64,000 bases of DNA. It comes from Brevundimonas subvibrioides ATCC 15264. GTDB taxonomy: Bacteria; Pseudomonadota; Alphaproteobacteria; Caulobacterales; Caulobacteraceae. The position numbers and the translations under genes were made by a program. The notes beneath the pieces are model-generated. The model was not told where the DNA came from, made no database searches, and was given only the letters and a program-made list of their open reading frames with translations. Numbering within the stretch: the stretch's first letter is position 1; each line of letters begins with the position of its first letter. Positions 28,537 through 39,432 of the stretch are shown one piece after another. The DNA lies in NCBI RefSeq assembly GCF_000144605.1, contig NC_014375.1, positions 1,922,001 through 1,986,000 on the forward strand. Reading direction: 5' to 3'.

Positions 28537-28867
28537 TGGGGTCTCCCTTCTGGATTTTCTTCAGGTAGGTTTCGAGGCGGTCGAAGCTGGAATCCCAGTA
28601 ACGCCGGTAGTGTTCGAGCCATTCCGCGACGCCCTTGAGCGCCATCGGCTCAAGCCGCGCAGGACGCCACTGCGCCTCTCGCCCCCGGGAAATCAGCCCC
28701 GCCTTTTCGAGCACTTTCAGATGCTTGGAGACGGCTGGTAAACTCATGTCAAAGGGTGCAGCGAGATCGTTCACGCTGGCTTCGCCCTCGGCCAGACGCG
28801 CCAGGATCGCCCGGCGGGTCGGGTCGGCGAGGGCGGCGAACTTGGCGGAGAGCGGATCGGGTTGCAT
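28520..28867 (-). CDS. ArsR-family winged-helix transcriptional regulator
   Basis: A 115-residue repressor-type DNA-binding protein. The winged helix is clear: DPTRRAILARLAEGEASVND, then the recognition helix in MSLPAVSKHLKVLEKAGLISR, and the wing REAQWRPARLEP. No cysteine metal site is visible in it, so it belongs to the metal-independent ArsR subgroup often linked to SRPBCC genes. It is the first gene of the minus-strand unit and faces the oxidoreductase gene at 28985; two related palindromes lie in the shared upstream region. Confidence 0.93.
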   Translation of the reverse strand: MQPDPLSAKFAALADPTRRAILARLAEGEASVNDLAAPFDMSLPAVSKHLKVLEKAGLISRGREAQWRPARLEPMALKGVAEWLEHYRRYWDSSFDRLETYLKKIQKGDPNGPRN

Positions 28868-28884
28868 GGTCAGGCTTCGTGTTC

Positions 28885-28934
28885 AACTGATCGGTTAAAT
28901 GAACTTGTTCCCTGACGCTGTCAACCGATGAGTT
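28885..28934. promoter_or_regulatory. Candidate twin operator for the ArsR-type regulator
   Basis: Two copies of a near-palindromic 12-mer lie in the divergent spacer: AACTGATCGGTT at 28885-28896 and AACCGATGAGTT at 28923-28934. The second is the first read in reverse complement with one mismatch. Both are embedded in a wider repeat, TCAAC then six or seven variable bases then GTTAAAT. The centres are 38 bases apart. Placement between arsR and the oxidoreductase gene fits autoregulation and possible control of both sides. Confidence 0.6.
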
Positions 28935-28984
28935 AAATAGCCACTGGAACGCCACCGGCGGCTCGTCGTTGAAAGCGGACCCCA

Positions 28985-29608
28985 ATGGAGATCACCATGC
29001 GCGCCGTCATCCTCAGTTGTACCCTGAAGGCCTCCCCGGAACCGTCCAACACCGAAGCCCTCGCCAAGGTGGTCTCGGCCGAACTGGAGAAGGGCGGGGC
29101 CGAGGTCGAGATGATCCGGCTGGTCGATCACGACATCCGGCCGGGCGTGACGGCCGACGAGGGGAAGGGCGATGGCTGGCCCGCGATCGATGCCAAGCTC
29201 AAGGCGGCCGATATCGTCGTGTTCGCCACGCCGACCTGGCTGGGCCAGATGTCCAGCGTCTGCCTGCGTGCGCTGGAGCGCATGGACGCCTGGTTCGGCG
29301 AGACCGATGACAGCGGCCGCCCCGTCGCCTTCGGCAAGGTCGCCGGCGTTGTCGTCACCGGCAACGAGGACGGGGCCCACAACATCGTCGCCACCGTGTG
29401 TCAGGGCTTGATCGACATGGGCTTCACCATTCCGGGCCAGAGCTGGACCTACTGGCATCTCGGCCCCGGGCCCGGGCCGGACTATTCGGAGACCGATCAG
29501 GGCCACGACTATTCCGACCGCGTGGGCCGCAACGCGGCCCGGAATCTGATCGCCATCGCCAAGGCGATCACGCCGGAAACCTATCCGGTTCCCGAAAGCG
29601 GGGAGTAG
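28985..29608 (+). CDS. NAD(P)H-dependent flavodoxin-like oxidoreductase
   Basis: A 207-residue flavodoxin-fold protein of the NADPH-dependent FMN reductase group. The FMN phosphate loop is SCTLKASPEPSNTEAL near residue 11, and ATPTWLGQMSSVCLRALERMD near residue 80 is the isoalloxazine-side loop typical of this family. It is divergent from the ArsR regulator across a 117-base spacer holding the candidate operators. ATG at 29000 is an alternative start with MRAVILSC. Likely a quinone, azo or nitro reductase; the substrate is unknown. Confidence 0.85.
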   Translation: MEITMRAVILSCTLKASPEPSNTEALAKVVSAELEKGGAEVEMIRLVDHDIRPGVTADEGKGDGWPAIDAKLKAADIVVFATPTWLGQMSSVCLRALERMDAWFGETDDSGRPVAFGKVAGVVVTGNEDGAHNIVATVCQGLIDMGFTIPGQSWTYWHLGPGPGPDYSETDQGHDYSDRVGRNAARNLIAIAKAITPETYPVPESGE

Positions 29609-29641
29609 GTCTAGGACGGATGGACACAGCCCGGAGCGCCG

Positions 29642-30139
29642 ATGTCCATCCTCCTTGTCGCCCTTGCAGGCCTGACCCTTCAGACATCCACGCCGGAAGC
29701 TGATGTGGCGGCTGTCCTGGACTCCTTGAACGCGGCCTCGACGGCGGCCGATGGCGAGGCCTATTTCGCCCTGTTCTCGCCGGACGCCCGCTTCGTGGGC
29801 ACGGATGCCGGCGAACACTGGACGATGACCGAGTTCCGGACCTACGCAGGACCGGTCTTCGCGCGCGGCCGGGGCTGGTCCTACCCGGCGACCGAACGCA
29901 CGATCACGATCGCGCCCATAGACTGCAAATGCATCGCCTGGTTCGAGGAGAAGCTGACGAACGACAGCTATGGTCGGACGCGAGGTTCCGGCGTCTTGCG
30001 GCTGACGGATGAAGGCTGGAAGATCGAGCAGTACGTCCTCAGCCTGGCAGTCCCGAACGATATCGCCAGCCCGATCGCCGACATCATCAAGACACTCGAG
30101 ACCGCGCAGGCCTTGGCGGAAACGAGACCCGCGCCCTGA
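29642..30139 (+). CDS. NTF2-like (SnoaL/DUF4440-type) protein
   Basis: A 165-residue protein whose core matches the NTF2-like cone fold: AAVLDSLNAASTAADGEAYFALFSPDARFVG then a central TMTEFRTYAGPVFARG and the late SGVLRLTDEGWKIEQYVLS. A short hydrophobic N-terminus (MSILLVALAGLTLQT) could be a signal peptide. Two cysteines are close together in IDCKCIAW. The function is unknown: such proteins include small hydrolases and ligand binders. Its stop shares a base with the recO start, so it is coupled to a DNA-repair gene. Confidence 0.75.
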   Translation: MSILLVALAGLTLQTSTPEADVAAVLDSLNAASTAADGEAYFALFSPDARFVGTDAGEHWTMTEFRTYAGPVFARGRGWSYPATERTITIAPIDCKCIAWFEEKLTNDSYGRTRGSGVLRLTDEGWKIEQYVLSLAVPNDIASPIADIIKTLETAQALAETRPAP

Positions 30140-30870
30140 TGGAGTTTCACGAGGAAGCCTTCGTGCTGTCGGCCCGCGCACACGGCGACACGGGCGTCGT
30201 CGTCGACCTGCTGACCGAGACGCATGGCCGTCATGCGGCCTATGTGGCCGGCGGCGCGTCGCGGCGGATGAAGCCGTTTCTGCAGGCAGGGGCGAGGGTC
30301 ATCGCCGACTACCGGGCGCGGACCAGCGATCATCTGGGCTCCGCGCGGCTGGAGCCTGTGGGGGAGGGGCCCAGCGCCCTGTTCGACGACGGCCTGGCCC
30401 TCGCCGGACTGTCGGCGGCTGCTGCCGTCGCGCAGGGCGCCCTGCCGGAACGCGAGCCCCACCCCGGGGCCTTCCTGGCGTTCGAGGCCCTGATGTCCGC
30501 GTTCCAGATCCCGGCCGTCTGGCCTGCCATCTTCGTCCGCTTCGAGGCCGGCCTTCTGGAGGATCTGGGGTTCGGCCTCGACCTCAGCCGATGCGCGGTA
30601 ACCGGGACGATGGACGATCTGGTCTGGGTGAGCCCCCGAACCGGCCGATCTGTCAGCGCATCCGCCGGCGCGCCCTATGCCGACAAGTTGCTGAAACTCC
30701 CCCCGTTCATGCTCGGCGCCCAGGCGGGGCTGCGCGACGGTGACGTCAAGGACGGTCTCGACCTGACCGGGCATTTCCTCGAGCAGTTCGTCTTCCATCC
30801 GCAGAACAAACCGTTGCCGACCTCCCGGACCTGGATGATCGACAAGCTCGGAGAAGAGGGTCGCCTCTAG
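30139..30870 (+). CDS. recO: DNA repair protein RecO
   Basis: Recombination mediator that helps load RecA at gaps with RecF and RecR. The 243-residue protein begins EEAFVLSARAHGDTGVVVDLLTE, the OB-fold start typical of RecO, followed by KPFLQAGARVIADYRAR and the helical domain with DLSRCAVTGTMDDLVWVSPRTG. The paired-cysteine zinc site of some RecO proteins is not evident, which is common in Alphaproteobacteria. The ATG overlaps the preceding stop. Confidence 0.9.
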   Translation: MEFHEEAFVLSARAHGDTGVVVDLLTETHGRHAAYVAGGASRRMKPFLQAGARVIADYRARTSDHLGSARLEPVGEGPSALFDDGLALAGLSAAAAVAQGALPEREPHPGAFLAFEALMSAFQIPAVWPAIFVRFEAGLLEDLGFGLDLSRCAVTGTMDDLVWVSPRTGRSVSASAGAPYADKLLKLPPFMLGAQAGLRDGDVKDGLDLTGHFLEQFVFHPQNKPLPTSRTWMIDKLGEEGRL

Positions 30871-30910
30871 CCGGACGGCAAAATTCCTTCGCCGGCTCAA
30901 TCGTCGCTTA

Positions 30911-32530
30911 ATGTCCGGTTGTGTACATCGGTCCCCTGTCAGGCGTGGGTGCGAGATGATGATACCGTTGGTCACCGATGGAGGGGATACGTCGACCGGC
31001 GGGCAGGGCGGCGACATCGACAGCTTCTTCGACGTCTCGCTGGATCTTCTGGTCATCCGGGACCTGCGCGGCATCGTCGTGAAGGTCAGCCCGTCCTGGA
31101 CGGCCATCCTCGGCTATCGACCGTCCGAGATCGAAGGTCGCCCGCTGCTGGGCCTCGTCCATCCCGACGATCTCCAAGCCACATGGGACAGCGTCCGCGA
31201 GGTGGAGACCCGCCGCGCCGGCGATCCGGTGCGCGGCCAGATCAACCGCTATCGCCACAAGAATGGTCACTACCTCACCCTCGAATGGCGTGCACAGCGG
31301 CGTGGGCAGCACATCTATGGCGCCGCTCGCGACGTCACCGAGCGGGTGGCGGCCGAGGCCGAGCTGCTGGCCGCCCGCGCCGCCGCTGAAGCGGCCAACC
31401 GGGCGAAGTCCGACTTCCTCGCCAATATGAGCCACGAGATCCGCACGCCCCTGAACGGGGTGATCGGCATCGTCGACGCCCTGTCGCGGACGGGATTGGA
31501 GCCTGCCCAGGCCGAGATGGTCGATCTGATCCGCGATTCGGGCACGACGCTGGAGCGCCTGGTGTCGGACATCCTCGACGTCTCCAAGATCGAGGCCGGA
31601 AAGCTGGATCTGGAACTCCATGCCTTCGACCTCGAGGACGCCCTGCGGGGGCCGATCGACGTCATGCGCGCCAAGGCGGCGGACAAGGGCCTGGCCTTTC
31701 TGGTCGATATCGCTCCGGAGGTCAGCGGGACCTTCCTGGGCGACAGCACCCGGTTGAAACAGGTCCTGACCAACCTCCTGTCGAACGCCGTGAAGTTCAC
31801 GGCCGAAGGCAGCGTCGTGCTCACGGCATGGGTCACCGAGGACGCCGAGGATCAGACGTTCCTGTCGCTGACCATCCAGGATACGGGCGTCGGGTTCGAC
31901 GAGGAACAGGCTGCGCTGCTGTTCGGTCGTTTCAACCAGGCGGACAGCACCATTACGCGCCGCTTCGGAGGCACTGGCCTGGGCCTGTCGATCTGTCGTT
32001 CGCTGATGCAACTGATGGGCGGCGAGATCGATGCGAGTTCCGAGCCGGGCGTCGGCAGCCGGTTCTGCATCACACTGCCGCTGCCCCGTGTCGACCAACA
32101 GGCCCCGTCCGACCCCGCGCAGGGGGCCGGCGTCATCGGCAGCCGGGCCACCGACCGCCCCCTGCGCGTCCTGCTGGCCGAAGATCACCCGACCAACCAG
32201 CGGGTGGTCCAACTGATCCTGGACGGGATCGGTGCCGACCTCGTCATCGTCGGCGACGGGGCACAGGCCCTGGCCGCCGCCACCCAGGGCACCTTCGATG
32301 TCATTCTGATGGACATGCAGATGCCCGGCATGGACGGGCTGACAGCGACCCGCGCCATCCGATCGCACGAAGCCAAGACGAACCTGCGCACCCCCATCCT
32401 CATGCTCAGCGCCAACGCCATGGCCGAGCACAGGGATGAGGCCAGGGCCGCCGGCGCCGACCTTCACGTCCCCAAACCGATCACGGCCGCGAGCCTGCTG
32501 GCGGGAATCGAGAGCGTTCTGGCGGGGTGA
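30911..32530 (+). CDS. Hybrid sensor histidine kinase (PAS-HisKA-HATPase-REC)
   Basis: A 539-residue soluble signalling protein. A PAS domain occupies about residues 35-140 with a PAC tail (INRYRHKNGHYLTLEW). HisKA has the phospho-acceptor His175 in SHEIRTP, the ATPase domain has NLLSNAVKFT and RFGGTGLGLSI, and a C-terminal receiver domain has the acceptor Asp468 in MDMQMPGMDG. No membrane segment is seen, so the sensed signal is cytoplasmic. ATG at 30956 is an alternative start 15 codons in. No response regulator is adjacent, so its partner is probably elsewhere. Confidence 0.92.
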   Translation: MSGCVHRSPVRRGCEMMIPLVTDGGDTSTGGQGGDIDSFFDVSLDLLVIRDLRGIVVKVSPSWTAILGYRPSEIEGRPLLGLVHPDDLQATWDSVREVETRRAGDPVRGQINRYRHKNGHYLTLEWRAQRRGQHIYGAARDVTERVAAEAELLAARAAAEAANRAKSDFLANMSHEIRTPLNGVIGIVDALSRTGLEPAQAEMVDLIRDSGTTLERLVSDILDVSKIEAGKLDLELHAFDLEDALRGPIDVMRAKAADKGLAFLVDIAPEVSGTFLGDSTRLKQVLTNLLSNAVKFTAEGSVVLTAWVTEDAEDQTFLSLTIQDTGVGFDEEQAALLFGRFNQADSTITRRFGGTGLGLSICRSLMQLMGGEIDASSEPGVGSRFCITLPLPRVDQQAPSDPAQGAGVIGSRATDRPLRVLLAEDHPTNQRVVQLILDGIGADLVIVGDGAQALAAATQGTFDVILMDMQMPGMDGLTATRAIRSHEAKTNLRTPILMLSANAMAEHRDEARAAGADLHVPKPITAASLLAGIESVLAG

Positions 32531-32569
32531 GACTAGACTTGGGCCTTCGCCTGAGTGATTCGAGCCTGC

Positions 32570-34771
32570 ATGACCATCCACACCCCTCCGCCCGAAGGTG
32601 GCCGCATCGTCGATGAGCCGATGGGCGAGGCGCTGAGCCGCCGCTACCTGGCCTATGCCCTGTCGACCATCACCAATCGGGCGCTGCCGGACGTGCGCGA
32701 CGGGTTCAAGCCGGTCCACCGCCGCATCCTGTACGCCATGCACCAGATGCGGCTGAACCCGCAGGCGGCGGCGCGGAAGTGCGCCAAGGTCGTGGGCGAG
32801 GTGATGGGCGGCTATCACCCGCACGGCGACGCCTCCATCTATGACGCTCTGGTCCGCCTGGCGCAGGACTTCGCGCAGCGCTACCCGTTGGTCGACGGGC
32901 AGGGCAATTTCGGCAACATCGACGGCGATAACGCCGCGGCCATGCGCTACACCGAGTGCAAGCTGACGGCCGCATCAGTCCTTCTGATGGAGGGAATCGA
33001 TCAGGATTCCGTGGACTTCCGTCCCACCTATGACGATCAGGATGAAGAGCCGACCGTCCTTCCGGCGGGCTTCCCGAACCTGCTGGCGAATGGATCGTCG
33101 GGTATCGCCGTGGGCATGGCGACCTCGATCCCGCCGCACAACGTCGGCGAACTGATCGACGCCTGTCTGGCCCTGCTCGACAGGCCCGAGACGACCACGG
33201 CGGAGCTGGCGGAGATCGTCCCCGGCCCGGACTTCCCCACAGGCGGCGTGGCCGTGGAGGGGCACGCCTCCATCCTGGACGCCTATGAGACAGGCCGCGG
33301 CGGGGTCCGGCTACGTGCCCGCTGGGAGCGCGAGCCTCTGGAACGCGGTGGCTACCAGATCGTCATCACCGAGGTGCCGTACCAGGTCCAGAAGTCCAAG
33401 CTGATCGAGGCCCTGGCCGAACTGATCGAACAGAAGAAGGCCCCGCTGCTGGGTGACGTCCGCGACGAGTCGGCGGAGGACATCCGTGTCGTCATCGACC
33501 CCAAGAGCCGCAATATCGACGCCGACAGCCTGATGGAGAGCCTGTTCCGGCTTTCGGATCTCGAGGTGCGCTTTCCGATCAACATGAACGTTCTGGACGC
33601 CACAGGCACGCCGCGCGTGATGGGGCTGAAGGCCTGCCTCCAGGCTTTCCTCGATCACCGGCGCGAGGTGCTGAATCGTCGCTCGGCCTGGCGGATCGAA
33701 CGGGTCGAGAAGCGGCTGCACCTGCTGGAAGGCCTGCGGATCGTCTTCCTGAACCTGGACGAGGTCATCCGCATCGTGCGCGAGGAGGAACAGCCCAAGG
33801 CCGTCCTGATCGCCCGTTTCGGCCTGTCGGAAACCCAGGCGGACTTCATCCTCGACACCCGCCTGCGTCAGCTGGCGCGGATCGAGGAAATGACGATCGA
33901 GAACGAATACAAGGCCCTGTCTGAGGAGCTTGCGTCGCTGCAGTCACTGACATCCTCGCCGGCCAAGCAGTGGAAGAAGATCGGCCAGGAACTGGCGGCG
34001 ACGCGCAAGGCCCTGATCTCGCCGCGCCGCACCACGATCGCCGAGGCCGTCGACGCCTCCGCCTTCGTCCCGGCCGAGGCCTTCATCCCGCGCGAGGCCA
34101 TCACCGTGATCCTGTCCGAGCGCGGCTGGATCCGCGCGGTGAAGGGCAAGGTGGAGGATCCGTCGGAACTGAAGTTCAAGGAAGGCGACGCCCTGGGCTT
34201 CCTGGTGCCCGCCTTCACGACCGACAAGCTGCTGGTCGCGGCCTCGGACGGACGCGTCTTCACCGTCGGCGCCGACAAGCTGGCCTCCGGGCGCGGGCAT
34301 GGCGAGCCCTTGCGGCTGATGGTCGAACTGGAGGAGAGCGCCGGAATTGTCGCCGTTCTGGCGCATCAGCCGGGCGCGAAACTGTTGATCGCGTCCAAGG
34401 CCGGCTATGGCTTCATCGCGCCGGAAGACGAGCTGCTGGCCCAGAAGCGGGGCGGCAAGCAGGTCCTGAACGGCGACCTTCTCGCGGCGATCCGCGTGAC
34501 CGGCGATCACGTCGTCACGATCGGCGAAAACCTCAAGACCCTGATCTTTAAGGCCGACGAGCTGCCGGAGATGGGTCGGGGCAAGGGTGTGAAGCTGCAA
34601 TCGTTCAAGCAGGGCGGGCTGACCGACATCGCCCTGTTCGACGGCGCGCACGGGCCGGAGTGGGTCGATGGCGGCGGGCGGCGTCGCAACTGGCCGGACT
34701 GGAAGGACTGGCTCGGCAAGCGGGCCGGGGCCGGGCGGATGGGCCCCCGGGGTCTGCGCAAGTTCCGCTGA
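32570..34771 (+). CDS. parC: DNA topoisomerase IV subunit A
   Basis: Breakage-reunion subunit of topoisomerase IV, which unlinks daughter chromosomes. The catalytic Tyr is residue 127 in [11 protein letters not shown]; the upstream helix has [20 protein letters not shown]. Motifs separate it from GyrA: the 733-residue length, and a C-terminal domain that lacks a clear GyrA box. GTG at 32555 is a possible earlier start; ATG 32570 is preferred because it gives the normal N-terminus. It follows the histidine kinase by about 40 bases. Confidence 0.92.
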   Translation: MTIHTPPPEGGRIVDEPMGEALSRRYLAYALSTITNRALPDVRDGFKPVHRRILYAMHQMRLNPQAAARKCAKVVGEVMGGYHPHGDASIYDALVRLAQDFAQRYPLVDGQGNFGNIDGDNAAAMRYTECKLTAASVLLMEGIDQDSVDFRPTYDDQDEEPTVLPAGFPNLLANGSSGIAVGMATSIPPHNVGELIDACLALLDRPETTTAELAEIVPGPDFPTGGVAVEGHASILDAYETGRGGVRLRARWEREPLERGGYQIVITEVPYQVQKSKLIEALAELIEQKKAPLLGDVRDESAEDIRVVIDPKSRNIDADSLMESLFRLSDLEVRFPINMNVLDATGTPRVMGLKACLQAFLDHRREVLNRRSAWRIERVEKRLHLLEGLRIVFLNLDEVIRIVREEEQPKAVLIARFGLSETQADFILDTRLRQLARIEEMTIENEYKALSEELASLQSLTSSPAKQWKKIGQELAATRKALISPRRTTIAEAVDASAFVPAEAFIPREAITVILSERGWIRAVKGKVEDPSELKFKEGDALGFLVPAFTTDKLLVAASDGRVFTVGADKLASGRGHGEPLRLMVELEESAGIVAVLAHQPGAKLLIASKAGYGFIAPEDELLAQKRGGKQVLNGDLLAAIRVTGDHVVTIGENLKTLIFKADELPEMGRGKGVKLQSFKQGGLTDIALFDGAHGPEWVDGGGRRRNWPDWKDWLGKRAGAGRMGPRGLRKFR

Positions 34772-34855
34772 CCGCCGGGACCTGACGTTTCCGCGATTTC
34801 ACTATCCGTCGACCGATGGTCGGGCGATAATCAGCGTCACACCGGGGGAGCCATC

Positions 34856-35425
34856 ATGATCACGCTCATCATCATCGCCGTCATCGTCGTCGTCCTGATC
34901 TTCGTGGTCATGGGCGCGTACAACAAACTGGTCGCGCTGGATCAGAAGGCTGACCAGTCGTTCGCCGACATCGACGTGCAGCTGAAACAGCGGAACGACC
35001 TGATCCCCAACCTGGTCGAGACCGTGAAGGGCTATGCCGCGCACGAACAGGGCACGCTGAACGCGGTGACCCAGGCCCGCGCCGCCGCCGCCGGGGCCAC
35101 GACGGTCGACCAGAAGGTCAACGCCGACAACATGCTGACGGGCGCGCTGGGCAAGCTGTTCGCGGTGGCCGAGGCCTATCCCGACCTGAAGGCCAACACC
35201 AACTTCCTCGAGCTGCAGCGCGAGCTCAGCGACATCGAGAACAAGCTGGCCGCCGCGCGCCGCTTCTTCAACAATGCCGTGGCAGAGTTCAACGCCGTGC
35301 GGGCCCAGTTCCCGACCGTCCTGTTCGCCGGGATGTTCGGTTTCGGGACCGAGAAACCGTTCTTCGCTGTCGACGCCGTCGACCGCGCGGCCATGACCGC
35401 CGCACCGCCCTCGGTGAAGTTCTAG
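34856..35425 (+). CDS. lemA: LemA family protein
   Basis: A 189-residue protein with one N-terminal membrane helix (about residues 2-18, very Ile/Val-rich) and a helical external domain. The LemA signature is clear: YNKLVALDQKADQSFADIDVQLKQRNDLIPNLVETVKGY, then LQRELSDIENKLAAARRFFNNAV. Function is poorly known; in several bacteria LemA sits beside an HtpX-like protease, as here with the next gene 6 bases on. Confidence 0.93.
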   Translation: MITLIIIAVIVVVLIFVVMGAYNKLVALDQKADQSFADIDVQLKQRNDLIPNLVETVKGYAAHEQGTLNAVTQARAAAAGATTVDQKVNADNMLTGALGKLFAVAEAYPDLKANTNFLELQRELSDIENKLAAARRFFNNAVAEFNAVRAQFPTVLFAGMFGFGTEKPFFAVDAVDRAAMTAAPPSVKF

Positions 35426-35431
35426 GTCCCC

Positions 35432-36442
35432 ATGGCCGCCGTCGGGCTGCAGACCCACATCTGGGCGAACAACACCCGTTCGACCCTTCTGCTGATCGGG
35501 TTTCCGGTCATGCTGACTCTCGTCCTGTTCGGGCTGGAGTTGGTCCTGATGGGGTTCGGCTTCCTGCCCAACTCAGGCGGGACGCTGGGGCAGGACATCG
35601 GCCTGGCCGTATCGATGCTGGCGGGCACGATCCCCCTGGCCGTCGTGGTCGCCCTGGTCTGGTTCGCCATCGCCTGGTTCGGCAACCAGGCCATGATCGA
35701 CGTGATGACGGGGGCTCGAAAGGTCGAGCGCCGGGACGAGCCGCAGCTTTACAACCTGCTGGAAAATCTGGCGATCTCGCGCGGCCTGCAGACGCCGACG
35801 CTACGCATCATCGACAGCGACAGCCTGAACGCCTTCGCTTCCGGCATCCGCGAGGGCCACTACAGCGTGACCGTGACGCGGGGCCTGATCGCCGCCCTGG
35901 ACCGCGACGAGATGGATGCCGTGCTCGCCCACGAACTGACCCACGTCATCAACAAGGACGTGCGCACCATGATCATCGCCTCGATCTTCGCGGGCATCAT
36001 CAGCGTGGTCTGCCAGCTGGTATTCCGGGGCCTGTTCTATCTGCGCAGCGGCAAGGACAACAAGAACGCCGGGCCGCTGATCCTGATCGGGTTCCTGATC
36101 GCCGCCGTCGGTTATGTCTTCGCCATCGTCATCCGGATGATGCTGTCGCGCACTCGCGAGTTCGTCGCCGACGCCGGCTCGGTCGAGCTGACCAAGAACC
36201 CCGACGCCATGATCTCGGCCCTGCGCAAGGTGTCGGGCCGCTCCAAGCTGCAGGCGCCGGACGACGTTCAGGGCATGTTCCTCGATAACGAGCGCGAAGG
36301 GTTCACCGATGCCCTGTTCGCCACCCATCCCCCGATCGAAAAGCGGATCGCCGCGCTCATCCGGTTCGGGGGAGGGCGCGATCCCGGGGTCTGGGATGGC
36401 GCGATTGTTGAGGCACCCACCACGGCCGTGCCGATTTCCTGA
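35432..36442 (+). CDS. M48 family membrane metalloprotease (HtpX-like)
   Basis: A 336-residue zinc protease with four predicted membrane helices, two at the N-terminus and two after the active site. The zinc motif HELTH is at residues 167-171, and a downstream Glu in SRTREFVADAGSVEL supplies the third ligand. The overall design matches HtpX-type proteases that degrade misfolded membrane proteins. It probably forms a two-gene unit with lemA. The family is often named HtpX, but the form paired with lemA is a distinct subgroup, so no symbol is given. Confidence 0.9.
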   Translation: MAAVGLQTHIWANNTRSTLLLIGFPVMLTLVLFGLELVLMGFGFLPNSGGTLGQDIGLAVSMLAGTIPLAVVVALVWFAIAWFGNQAMIDVMTGARKVERRDEPQLYNLLENLAISRGLQTPTLRIIDSDSLNAFASGIREGHYSVTVTRGLIAALDRDEMDAVLAHELTHVINKDVRTMIIASIFAGIISVVCQLVFRGLFYLRSGKDNKNAGPLILIGFLIAAVGYVFAIVIRMMLSRTREFVADAGSVELTKNPDAMISALRKVSGRSKLQAPDDVQGMFLDNEREGFTDALFATHPPIEKRIAALIRFGGGRDPGVWDGAIVEAPTTAVPIS

Positions 36443-36546
36443 TCCACACGCCGGATTTCGCGCGAGGACCTACGGCCAAGCTAGGGTTTGTTAGGCATTT
36501 TCGGTCACACACGAGCAACTGTTGTCCACGCTCAGAAGGAGCGTTC

Positions 36547-36879
36547 GTGATGCTCGAACGGATGAAACCCTACGCCCTGTCCGCCTTCCTGCTGCTGCTG
36601 ATCGGCTACCTCGGCGTCCAGGCTCTGACGGGGGAGAGGGGTCTGCTGAGTGGCGCGGCCCGCGACGCCCGTCTCGACGCGCGCGAGGCCCAGCTGGCGG
36701 CCCTGGCCGAACAGCGCGCCGATCTCGAAGTGCGCGTGCGCTACCTTCGCACCGGCAGCCTGTCCCGCGACCTGCTCGAGGAACGCGCCAGCGCGGTGCT
36801 CGGTTTTTCGGACCCGCGCGACTATGTGATCCGCGTTGCAGCGGCTCCTGCGCGAACCACGGCCGTGACCCCTTCCTGA
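36547..36879 (+). CDS. Septum formation initiator family protein (FtsB/DivIC-like)
   Basis: A 110-residue bitopic membrane protein: one N-terminal helix (about residues 12-30) followed by a coiled coil rich in Ala, Arg, Leu and Glu (REAQLAALAEQRADLEVRVRYLR) and a short tail. This matches FtsB/DivIC-type division proteins, and the position just before the pyruvate dehydrogenase genes is a recurrent alphaproteobacterial arrangement. GTG 36547 and ATG 36550 are both possible starts. Confidence 0.82.
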   Translation: MMLERMKPYALSAFLLLLIGYLGVQALTGERGLLSGAARDARLDAREAQLAALAEQRADLEVRVRYLRTGSLSRDLLEERASAVLGFSDPRDYVIRVAAAPARTTAVTPS

Positions 36880-36977
36880 ACTCTTGTTACAGCGGAGCCT
36901 GAGCGCTTTGCCTTTGGGGAACGAAGGCTGCTACAGCCGCTTTCCGTAACGAGAAGAGGCTCCGGCGGCGCGTATCG

Positions 36978-36997
36978 CCCGGGAGCTCATACCCGGG
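36978..36997 (+). promoter_or_regulatory. Inverted repeat overlapping the pdhA ribosome-binding site
   Basis: CCCGGG at 36978-36983 and again at 36992-36997, with an 8-base loop between them, could fold into a short strong hairpin. The purine-rich GGGAG at 36995-36999, 8 bases upstream of the pdhA ATG at 37007, is partly contained in the second arm. Folding would therefore cover part of the ribosome site. Confidence 0.45.
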
Positions 36998-37006
36998 AGA
37001 TGCCGG

Positions 37007-38052
37007 ATGGCGAGAGCCGCCCAGAAGACCACGGAATCAAAGGCCTCGGCCAAGATCCCGAACGTTCCCACCGCGACCAAGGAGGAGCTGCTCGCCTTCT
37101 ATCGCGAGATGGTCCTGATCCGCCGCTTCGAGGAGCGGGCAGGGCAGCTCTACGGCATGGGTTTGATCGGCGGGTTCTGCCACCTGTACATTGGTCAGGA
37201 AGCCGTCGCCGTGGGCGTGCAGGCCAGCGTCAAGCAGGGCCACGACAAGATCATCACCGGCTACCGCGACCACGGCCACATGCTGGCCGCGGGCATGGAC
37301 CCGAAAGAGGTCATGGCCGAGCTGACCGGGCGCTCCGGTGGGTCGTCCAAGGGCAAGGGCGGCTCGATGCACATGTTCGACGTGCCGACCGGCTTCTACG
37401 GCGGCCACGGCATCGTGGGCGCCCAGGTGGCGCTCGGCACCGGGCTGGCCTTCGCAGGCAAGTACCGGGGCGATGATTCGGTCGCGTTCATCTATTTCGG
37501 CGACGGCGCGGCCAACCAGGGCCAGGTCTACGAGAGCTTCAACATGGCCCAGCTTTGGAAGCTGCCGGCCATCTACATCATCGAGAACAACCAGTACGCC
37601 ATGGGCACGAGCATCGAGCGCTCGTCGTCGACGACCGACCTGGCGCATCGCGGGGCCAGCTTCGGCATCCCCGGCGAGCTGGTCGACGGCATGGACGTGC
37701 TGGCGGTCAAGGACGCGGTCGAGCGGGCGGTCAAGCGCGCCCGGGCCGGCGAGGGGCCCTTCATTCTTGAGGTGAAGACCTATCGCTATCGCGGCCACTC
37801 GATGTCCGATCCCGCGAAGTACCGCACCAAGGAAGAGGTGGACGAGGTCAAGAAGACCCGTGACCCCATCGACCACGTCAAGATGCTGCTGGACCAGGCC
37901 AAGGCCACCGAGGACGAGATCAAGGCCATCGACGCCGAGGTGAAGGCCATCGTCGCCGAGGCCGTCCAGTTCGCCCAGGAAAGCCCCGAGCCGGATCCGT
38001 CCGAGCTCTATACCGACGTCTATCTCGAGACCCCCCAAGTGGAGACCGCCGC

Positions 38053-38056
<4 letters not shown>
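37007..38056 (+). CDS. pdhA: Pyruvate dehydrogenase E1 alpha subunit
   Basis: Thiamine diphosphate-dependent E1 alpha subunit that decarboxylates pyruvate in the pyruvate dehydrogenase complex. The ThDP motif starts with GDGA at residues 165-168 and ends with ENNQYAMGT; the phosphorylation-loop-like [17 protein letters not shown] follows. 349 residues with a Lys/Ala-rich N-terminal tail is standard for Alphaproteobacteria. The stop overlaps the pdhB start (GTGA). Confidence 0.96.

Positions 38057-39428
<1,372 letters not shown>

Positions 39429-39432
<4 letters not shown>

Noticed and set aside
30908..32824. A 638-codon minus-strand frame opposite the hybrid kinase
   Set aside because: The plus strand shows a full PAS-kinase-receiver order, while this product has antisense-type composition.
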